DNA of 5,882 nt. Origin: an uncultured Deferribacteraceae bacterium (GTDB taxonomy: Bacteria; Chrysiogenota; Deferribacteres; Deferribacterales; Mucispirillaceae). Position numbers and translations under genes: made by a program. The notes under the pieces are model-generated. The model was given only the letters and a program-made list of their open reading frames with translations, searched no databases and was not told where the DNA came from. Below, one piece after another: positions 1 to 4,605 of this stretch. Location of the stretch: NCBI GenBank assembly GCA_947039055.1, contig CAMQYB010000138.1:1-5882 (forward strand), written 5' to 3'. Positions within the stretch are counted from its first letter, which is position 1; the number at the start of each line of letters is the position of its first letter.

Positions 1-58
1 TATTTGTAGTTGATAATTTATAGATAGTTGTAATTACTTTTAAGATGGAGACAATAAT

Positions 59-1531
59 ATGAAGTCAGATAAGACCTTAAATGTGTTTACGCTTGCCATG
101 ATAAATGTGGCAGCGATTGTGAGTTTACGAGGATTACCAGCAGAAGCTGTATACGGTTTATCTTCAATATTTTACTATATATTCGCAGCCGTTTGTTTTT
201 TAATTCCAGTATCGTTAGTATCAGCAGAACTAGGTACTGGTTGGCCAGAAAAAGGTGGAGTTTTCCGCTGGGTTGGTGAAGCGTTAGGACCAGGATTTGG
301 TTTTCTTGCGATATTTTTACAGTGGTTACAAAACACAATATGGTTTCCAACAGTTTTAACATTTGCAGCTGTATCAGTTGCTTTTATAGGGCTAGATCAA
401 TCAGCTGATATCGCACTTGCATCGAATAGATATTATACACTTGTCATAGTTCTTGCAGTATATTGGGGTGCTACAATAATGAATTTTTTCGGTGTGAAAT
501 TATCAGGTGCAATAAGTAAGTGGGGCGTTCTAATAGGAACAATTATCCCAGGTGTTACGATAATTATATTAGGGTTAGTATACTGGCTTACTGGAAATAA
601 AATAGAGATGCCGATCAATTCAGACGCACTCTTTCCTGATTTAACTAACTTTAATAATCTAGCTTTAGCTGTAAGTATATTTCTTTTCTATGCAGGAATG
701 GAGATGTCAGCTGTTCACGTAACAGAGGTTAATGATCCTAAAAAGAATTATCCTAAAGCGATATTTATTGCAGCGTTTATTACGGTAACATTATTCATTT
801 TAGGCACACTTGCAATAGGTGTTATTATCCCTCCAAAAGAGATTAATTTAACACAGAGTTTGCTTATTGCATACAACGATGTTTTTACATTATTTCATAT
901 TGAAATTTTAGGAAGTGTTATAGCTATATGTTTAGCGTTCGGTGTTTTTGGACAGGTATCAACATGGATAGCAGGGCCAAGTAAAGGGTTATTAGCAGTT
1001 GGTAAAGCAGGGTATCTGCCTCCAGTTTTACAGAAGATTAATAAGCACGGTATTCAGGTTAATATACTTATAATGCAAGCAACGATTGTGACTTTACTAT
1101 CGGTTATATTTGTACTCTTGCCATCAGTTCAAGCAGCGTATCAGATATTAACAGCACTTTGTGTAACGCTATATCTTATTATGTATATTCTACTTTTTAT
1201 AACTTTTATCAAACTTAGAATAACACAGCCTAACGTTGATAGAACTTTTAAAGTACCAGGTGGAACTTTAGGAATGATTATAATCGGTGGTCTAGGACTT
1301 GTTGCATCTGTGGCTGCATTCTTGTTCGGATTTTTACCTCCATCACAGATCAATGTTGGAAGCAATTCTAATTGGATAATGATATTGATAGCTGGAAATA
1401 TAGTTGGTGTAGCGATACCGTTTACTATTTATAAGTTACGCAAATCTACATGGAAATCAAATGATCCTAATGATGTTTTTGCACCGTTTTCTTGGGAATC
1501 TAAACTTGATAAAACTGATAAAAAAAGTTAG
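59..1531 (+). CDS. APC-superfamily amino acid permease, glutamate:GABA antiporter (GadC-like) group
   Basis: This is an inner-membrane amino acid exchanger of about 12 predicted helices (approximate spans 8-24, 35-57, 78-110, 125-145, 153-178, 200-222, 233-258, 280-303, 330-353, 358-383, 403-427, 438-459). Its 490 residues are close to the roughly 510 of E. coli GadC. The family signatures I recognise are GWPEKGGVFRWVGEALGP (61-78), the helix-6 block YAGMEMSAVHVTEV (211-224) followed by DPKKNYPKA, the block WIAGPSKGLLAVGKAGYLPP (303-322), which parallels the GadC segment around GPSRG, and VPGG at 399-402. GadC swaps external glutamate for internal GABA and so removes cytosolic protons. The substrate here is not certain, since relatives exchange other amino acids. 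No decarboxylase gene lies in the window. The tail after the last helix is only about 30 residues and acidic/basic mixed, so the pH-dependent C-plug of E. coli GadC is probably absent or reduced. The start is supported by GGAG at 47-50, eight bases before ATG. A TTGATA box at 10-15 could be a -35 element, but no good -10 follows it. Confidence 0.88.
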   Translation: MKSDKTLNVFTLAMINVAAIVSLRGLPAEAVYGLSSIFYYIFAAVCFLIPVSLVSAELGTGWPEKGGVFRWVGEALGPGFGFLAIFLQWLQNTIWFPTVLTFAAVSVAFIGLDQSADIALASNRYYTLVIVLAVYWGATIMNFFGVKLSGAISKWGVLIGTIIPGVTIIILGLVYWLTGNKIEMPINSDALFPDLTNFNNLALAVSIFLFYAGMEMSAVHVTEVNDPKKNYPKAIFIAAFITVTLFILGTLAIGVIIPPKEINLTQSLLIAYNDVFTLFHIEILGSVIAICLAFGVFGQVSTWIAGPSKGLLAVGKAGYLPPVLQKINKHGIQVNILIMQATIVTLLSVIFVLLPSVQAAYQILTALCVTLYLIMYILLFITFIKLRITQPNVDRTFKVPGGTLGMIIIGGLGLVASVAAFLFGFLPPSQINVGSNSNWIMILIAGNIVGVAIPFTIYKLRKSTWKSNDPNDVFAPFSWESKLDKTDKKS

Positions 1532-1611
1532 ATAAAATAGATTTGTATAATTTGATTGAAGCAAAGCTTAATGATACATTATATATTTTAATTTGATCGT
1601 TATATTAATGT

Positions 1612-1660
1612 TTTAAATTGAACTTTAAATTGAATTTAAGATAGAAAGTTTAAATAGAAA
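1612..1660. repeat. Short AT-rich direct repeats (TTTAAATTGAA and variants)
   Basis: TTTAAATTGAA occurs at 1612-1622 and again at 1624-1634, a 12-bp period. A degenerate form, TTTAAATAGAAA, lies at 1649-1660 and runs into the terminator stem. The array is in noncoding DNA between convergent genes. It may be replication slippage in AT-rich DNA; no function can be assigned. Confidence 0.5.
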
Positions 1661-1697
1661 TGAGCACCTATACTTTAAATATAGATGCTCATTTTTT
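1658..1697 (+). terminator. Intrinsic terminator of the permease gene, possibly bidirectional
   Basis: Arms AAATGAGCA (1658-1666) and TGCTCATTT (1686-1694) pair perfectly. After one C/A mismatch they continue as CTATA (1668-1672) with TATAG (1680-1684), closing a 7-base loop. A run of six T follows at 1692-1697. It lies 127 bp past the permease stop and about 85 bp past the stop of the converging NhaC-family gene. On the opposite strand the bases after the stem are also T-rich but interrupted, so it may serve both genes, more strongly the + one. Confidence 0.8.
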
Positions 1698-1779
1698 ATA
1701 ATTTTAATTATTTAAACAATTTAGTTATGATTTAGTATCTTACTATTTTGTTATGATAATAATAGTTTGAGTCAGTAAA

Positions 1780-3150
1780 TTATCTTTCTATCACTTCACC
1801 GTTTTCGGTATATAAAGGAGTTCCATCTTTCTCTTCTTTAGTCATAAGAAACCCTGTGATTATTGTGAGAGTAGCCATGATGAATAAAAATCCAAGATAG
1901 TAAGCACCTAGCACTAATGCAAGAGGTGATGCTGCAACTCCTAATAATGAAATACAGAATAAAACTTGTGGCGAGTGAGGTAACATACCTTGAAATACGC
2001 AGCTAAATATATCTAGTAAACTAGCTATTCGTTTCGGTGCGATATTATGTTTCTTTGCGATATCTCTAGTTAACGGTGCTGCAACAAGTATAGCTATTGT
2101 ATTGTTCGCAATTGCGATATCCGATAGCGATATTAAAGATGCGATACTAAACTCTGCACCTTTACGAGATTTTATATTTGTTGTAAGTTTATGCATTAAC
2201 CAGTCCATTCCGCCCATGTATGATACAAGCCCTGCGACACCTTTAACGAGTATTGATATAACAAGTATACCAAACATACCTTCCATTCCAGCGTAGAACG
2301 CTTGAAAGAACTCTATAATTGTGAATGAGTTTGTGGCAAATCCTATTATCGCAGAAGCGAGCACACCAGACATAAGAACGTAGAAAACGTTAACGCCAAG
2401 AAGTGCAACAATTATAACGAGTAGGTATGGAATAATTTTAATAGCGTTAAATGGTAATGGTGAAGCAATAGCGACTCCATCATTTCCAACTATAGCATAT
2501 ACGATTATTGTGGCTATTGCTGCTGGGAATGCGATTAGAAAATTCATTTTGAATTTATCACTCATCTTACATCCAGCTCCTCTAGTTGCAGCGATTGTAG
2601 TATCAGATATCATAGACAGATTATCACCAAACATAGCTCCACTTAACACAGCAGACATCGCCATAACAGGAGATATAGAAGCTTGATCAGCAAAGCCAAT
2701 TGCAACAGGACCAATAGCAGCGATAGTCCCCATAGATGTCCCCATAGCAGTTGCTACGAAAGCAGATATTATAAATATCCCTACCAATATATATTGTATA
2801 GGCATAACGTTTAATCCAAGATTAACGGTAGCTTCAACTCCACCCATAGCTTTAGTAACTCCAGCAAACGCTCCAGCTGAAAGAAATATAAGGCTCATTA
2901 ACATATTACCACTTTCACCAGCGGACTTAGAGAAGATCTCTAATTTAAAATTAATTTTGCCTTCAGCCATAATGACGGCAAGTAGTAATGATATTAGAAG
3001 AATAACTTGTACGGGAATTCTTGAGAACGGAGATTCAACACCCATATAGGTAAATATTAACCCTGATCCTATGTATGTTGTTAGAAAAAATATGAGTGGT
3101 ATAAACGCCCAAAACTTATAATTTTTCTCTTGTCTAGTATTTGCAAACAT
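1780..3150 (-). CDS. nhaC: NhaC-family Na+/H+ antiporter-type membrane carrier
   Basis: This is a polytopic inner-membrane carrier of 456 residues with about 11-12 hydrophobic segments, a normal length for the NhaC family (ion transporter superfamily). The diagnostic stretches are TAMGTSMGTIAAIGPVA (134-150), GAMFGDNLSMISDTTIAATR (171-190) with the following GAGCKMSDKFKMN, and DIAIANNTIAILVAAPLTRD (344-363) leading to PKRIASLLDIFSCVFQGMLPHSP (372-394). The acidic and polar residues in these re-entrant/helix motifs are where family members bind cations. Characterised NhaC proteins exchange sodium for protons. Other branches of the same family move amino acids (proposed lysine, methionine and tyrosine carriers) or exchange malate and lactate, so the symbol is a family call and the substrate is open. 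The start is supported by an AGAGAGG ribosome site (+ strand 3161-3167) about 10 bases upstream. The gene converges on the GadC-like permease and appears to be transcribed alone from the 478-bp gap to its right. Confidence 0.88.
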   Translation of the reverse strand: MFANTRQEKNYKFWAFIPLIFFLTTYIGSGLIFTYMGVESPFSRIPVQVILLISLLLAVIMAEGKINFKLEIFSKSAGESGNMLMSLIFLSAGAFAGVTKAMGGVEATVNLGLNVMPIQYILVGIFIISAFVATAMGTSMGTIAAIGPVAIGFADQASISPVMAMSAVLSGAMFGDNLSMISDTTIAATRGAGCKMSDKFKMNFLIAFPAAIATIIVYAIVGNDGVAIASPLPFNAIKIIPYLLVIIVALLGVNVFYVLMSGVLASAIIGFATNSFTIIEFFQAFYAGMEGMFGILVISILVKGVAGLVSYMGGMDWLMHKLTTNIKSRKGAEFSIASLISLSDIAIANNTIAILVAAPLTRDIAKKHNIAPKRIASLLDIFSCVFQGMLPHSPQVLFCISLLGVAASPLALVLGAYYLGFLFIMATLTIITGFLMTKEEKDGTPLYTENGEVIER

Positions 3151-3205
3151 ATATAAAAAACCTCTCTATGTTATTATCTTGGTTGAAGGTAAGATTAAGT
3201 GGGAT

Positions 3206-3234
3206 ATGATAGCAGAAAAATGATTATATTAAAA
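3206..3234 (-). promoter_or_regulatory. Candidate promoter of the NhaC-family gene
   Basis: On the minus strand TATCAT (3206-3211) is preceded by TG one base away, giving the extended -10 form TGCTATCAT. A weak -35 (TTTTAA, about 3229-3234) sits 17 bp upstream. Transcription would begin near 3199, giving a leader of about 50 nt with no riboswitch-like fold visible. The call rests on motif match alone in very AT-rich DNA. Confidence 0.3.
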
Positions 3235-3303
3235 GGGTTGATAATGGAAATGTATAGATTATTGAAAATATGTATATAGTGTGATAGATTGTGCGTATCG
3301 AAT

Positions 3304-3313
3304 TTGATATCAA
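3304..3313. promoter_or_regulatory. Palindrome, possible operator
   Basis: TTGATATCAA is a perfect 10-bp palindrome. Two more pairs (AA/TT) lie outside after one mismatch, so 14 of 16 positions are symmetric. It lies about 105 bp upstream of the candidate start point of the NhaC-family gene and just before the + strand TATAAT boxes. No repressor can be named, and short palindromes are not rare in AT-rich DNA. Confidence 0.25.
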
Positions 3314-3315
3314 TT

Positions 3316-3346
3316 TTAACTAGTTGTAAGGTTAATATAATATAAT
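3316..3346 (+). promoter_or_regulatory. Candidate + strand promoter in the gap
   Basis: Two overlapping perfect TATAAT boxes lie at 3336-3341 and 3341-3346. TTAACT at 3316-3321 matches four of six -35 positions, with a long 19-bp spacer to the second box. A start near 3353 would give a transcript of about 155-160 nt ending at the hairpin at 3475-3511. The -10 boxes are good but the -35 is mediocre, and the surrounding DNA is so AT-rich that chance matches are likely. Confidence 0.3.
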
Positions 3347-3398
3347 TAATATATATTCAATCTGCTTAAAAGAGTTATAACGGTGAGCATAAAAACTA

Positions 3399-3452
3399 AT
3401 GAAATTGTTAACTCATTACCTCAACTATCTTATTAATTTTTTTATATCTTAA
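3399..3452 (+). CDS. Possible 17-codon hydrophobic small ORF (unproven)
   Basis: An ATG at 3399 opens MKLLTHYLNYLINFFIS and ends at TAA (3450-3452). GGTGAG at 3382-3387 is a plausible ribosome site but sits 11 bases away, slightly far. The peptide is short, hydrophobic and lightly positive at its start, like leader peptides or small membrane-active peptides. It is recognised only because it lies between candidate -10 boxes and a + oriented terminator that starts 22 bp after its stop. Random ORFs of this size are common, so the region may instead encode a noncoding RNA or nothing. Confidence 0.2.
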   Translation: MKLLTHYLNYLINFFIS

Positions 3453-3474
3453 AGCACTAAATTAAAAGTTTTAT

Positions 3475-3511
3475 AAACTCCCTATACTATAATCGTACAG
3501 GGAGTTTTGTT
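3475..3511 (+). terminator. Strong intrinsic terminator with no annotated + strand gene before it
   Basis: AAACTCCCT (3475-3483) pairs perfectly with AGGGAGTTT (3499-3507). After an A/C mismatch, three more pairs (TAC/GTA) close a 7-base loop. On the + strand the stem runs into GTTTTGTTTT, a good U-tract. On the minus strand the sequence after the stem is ATAAAAC, a poor tract. The shape therefore favours stopping + strand transcription, although it could also act, weakly, about 120 nt past the end of the unknown minus-strand gene. Confidence 0.7.
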
Positions 3512-3516
3512 TTATT

Positions 3517-3536
3517 AATATTTTTCTACTCAAACA
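3517..3536. repeat. 20-bp exact direct repeat, distal copy of a gene 3' end
   Basis: AATATTTTTCTACTCAAACA here is identical to 3620-3639, 103 bp away, where it spans the stop codon of the 286-residue gene. On the minus strand this copy reads ATT CTG TTT GAG TAG (3540-3526), i.e. Ile-Leu-Phe-Glu-stop, the same ending as the gene but in a different frame relative to it and with only five open codons before an upstream TAA. Confidence 0.8.
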
Positions 3537-3605
3537 GAATTATTTAACACACAAGTTATATATCAAATAAGTTATATAGATATTAATTGTCATTTAATAT
3601 ATATG

Positions 3606-3622
3606 TTCTATTCAAATAAAAT
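3606..3622. repeat. Diverged middle copy of the same 3'-end repeat
   Basis: TTCTATTCAAATA (3606-3618) differs at two positions from TTCTACTCAAACA, found at 3524-3536 and 3627-3639. On the minus strand 3622-3608 reads ATT TTA TTT GAA TAG, again Ile-Leu-Phe-Glu-stop, with synonymous codons. It is in frame with the upstream gene: its stop lies seven codons after the real stop. Confidence 0.65.
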
Positions 3623-3639
3623 ATTTTTCTACTCAAACA
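3620..3639. repeat. 20-bp exact direct repeat, copy at the true gene end
   Basis: This is identical to 3517-3536. It covers the last codons and the stop of the 286-residue gene plus the A-rich bases after it. Confidence 0.8.
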
Positions 3640-4489
3640 ATATTGTTGATTTATCGTTAATCGCATTAAACATAACACCTTTAGCTTCGCCTTGTTCAAG
3701 ATATCCATCTTCTACAACAACTCTCTCTGTATAGCTTACAACTGCGTTTTTGATATCAACTTCTTCAATCTCTTTTGTTCCAAAATCGCCACCTCTAACA
3801 AGAAGTTTTTCACAGAACTCGTTATCAATCATAGTAGATAAAAAATCTTTAACTTCATACTCACTCAACATCTGTTTACCTTTAGGAGCAGAAACATTCA
3901 CTTCAAGTCTAAGTCCTGATAGCGAACCCATAAGCTCAATCTTTTTACCTTCATCACTTGCAATAAAAGTTTCAAGATCTTCATATGTAGGAAACACTAA
4001 CCTTGTTGATAGTTTTTTATAGTAGTTCCATGCAAGGATAGTTGCTTCAATATCTGATTCAAAAAATGGCACTAATCTTATTGATAAGTCAGAAGAAAAT
4101 TCATTAAAAAAATGTTTAAAACTTGCAACTGGTGATCCTGCTGTTCCAGATAATAATGCTACAAATTTATAGCGTGGTGAAAAAATACAGTAATGTAGAT
4201 CACCCAGTAAACCGTTATCTCTATTGATAGGTCTAATTTCTCCAGTCTCATTAAACCATATAGGAGCGGTTTTTCTCTCTTTAGCTAACGTGATAAAATA
4301 GAACTCTTTATCATCTAATGTAACTTTCTCCATAACTTTCCATAAGTGGTGCACAGTTGAGTGAAAAGTATCGTAATTTTTATCTGCTTTTAATGATGTA
4401 TCAAGGGCGTCGGTTACACGTGCGATATAATTTTCATCATTTGTTTCTACTCTCAAAAACGATACTTTTACTGTTTTTCCTAAATCCAT
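3629..4489 (-). CDS. Soluble protein of unknown function, 286 residues
   Basis: I do not recognise this protein with confidence. It has no signal peptide or membrane helix and mixed charge, so it is probably cytosolic. The N-terminal third alternates predicted strands with a helix (KVSFLRVE at 8-15; WKVMEKV at 50-56; EFYFITLAKER at 62-72). The central block NGLLGDLHYCIFSPRYKFVA (92-111), followed by a GTAGSP turn, recalls stand-alone 250-300-residue proteins of accessory and phage regions (possibly the DUF6731 type), but that is a weak memory-based match. The second half has helices (SDIEATILAWNYYKKL at 145-160; SEYEVKDFLSTMID at 209-222) and a sheet-rich end finishing ILFE. No nuclease, ATPase or other catalytic motif stands out. 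The start is well supported by GGAG (+ strand 4497-4500) seven bases before ATG. It is a single-gene unit divergent from the HtrA-type protease gene, and its base composition resembles its neighbours. Its last codons are repeated downstream (3526-3540 and 3608-3622). Confidence 0.85.
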   Translation of the reverse strand: MDLGKTVKVSFLRVETNDENYIARVTDALDTSLKADKNYDTFHSTVHHLWKVMEKVTLDDKEFYFITLAKERKTAPIWFNETGEIRPINRDNGLLGDLHYCIFSPRYKFVALLSGTAGSPVASFKHFFNEFSSDLSIRLVPFFESDIEATILAWNYYKKLSTRLVFPTYEDLETFIASDEGKKIELMGSLSGLRLEVNVSAPKGKQMLSEYEVKDFLSTMIDNEFCEKLLVRGGDFGTKEIEEVDIKNAVVSYTERVVVEDGYLEQGEAKGVMFNAINDKSTILFE

Positions 4490-4605
4490 TTTTTAACTCC
4501 AAAAGTTAGCAATACAACTGCTTCGTTGCTTAATTATTTTATCTTTAAATCTTTTTATACACTTTTTTTCTTTTTTTTGATAGATTAGATAGATAGAGGT
4601 TACAG
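4490..4605. promoter_or_regulatory. Divergent promoter region with T-tracts
   Basis: The 116 bp between divergent starts must hold both promoters. Runs of seven and eight T (4563-4569 and 4571-4578) separated by one C form an A-tract that may bend DNA or act as an UP-like element for the minus-strand gene. Possible -10 boxes are TATACA at 4556-4561 (+) and AT-rich TATAAA/TAAAAT forms on the minus strand; none has a convincing -35. AGCAA (4508-4512) and TTGCT (4526-4530) form a short inverted repeat. TAGA units (4581-4597) run into the ribosome site of the protease gene. Confidence 0.4.
4595..4605 (+). promoter_or_regulatory. Ribosome binding site fixing the protease start
   Basis: AGAGG at 4595-4599 lies six bases before the ATG at 4606. 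This is the first ATG in the frame, and it gives a complete signal peptide, so it decides the start. Confidence 0.6.

Larger units (their letters stand above)
3151..3628. other. 478-bp AT-rich intergenic gap
   Basis: There is no large ORF here. From left to right I see the ribosome site and probable promoter of the NhaC-family gene on the minus strand, a palindrome TTGATATCAA at 3304-3313 (possible operator), overlapping TATAAT boxes at 3336-3346, a possible 17-codon + strand ORF at 3399-3452, a + oriented terminator at 3475-3511, and repeated copies of the 3' end of the neighbouring minus-strand gene at 3517-3537 and 3606-3622. The gap is unusually long and structured compared with the others in this window (248 and 116 bp). 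Confidence 0.75.

Noticed and set aside
87..362. Minus-strand ORF of 91 codons inside the permease gene
   Set aside because: It lies wholly opposite the well-supported permease, has no family resemblance and is a shadow of its codon pattern.
433..618. Minus-strand ORF of 61 codons inside the permease gene
   Set aside because: It is an antisense shadow of hydrophobic coding sequence with no independent support.
1141..1365. Minus-strand ORF of 74 codons inside the permease gene
   Set aside because: It is antisense to a conserved membrane region, with no recognisable domain.
2102..2296. Plus-strand ORF of 64 codons inside the NhaC-family gene
   Set aside because: It is opposite the conserved NhaC motifs and is a shadow ORF.
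3244..3279. 11-codon + strand ORF (MEMYRLLKICI) with an upstream AAAGGG
   Set aside because: It is too short, overlaps the candidate NhaC promoter region and has no terminator or conservation to support it.
3151..3400. Possible riboswitch upstream of the NhaC-family gene
   Set aside because: The leader is extremely AT-rich with no conserved multi-helix core that I can recognise on the minus strand.
3517..3640. CRISPR-like or integron-like array
   Set aside because: There are only three copies of a 13-20-bp unit at unequal spacing (82 and 21 bp), with no cas or integrase gene. The copies are better explained as gene 3' ends.
3750..4022. Plus-strand ORF of 90 codons opposite the unknown gene
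   Set aside because: Its serine-rich composition is typical of an antisense shadow. The minus-strand gene has the better ribosome site and length.
4508..4530. AGCAA/TTGCT inverted repeat as an operator
   Set aside because: The arms are only 5 bp and the spacing is not distinctive; it is mentioned only as part of the divergent promoter region.
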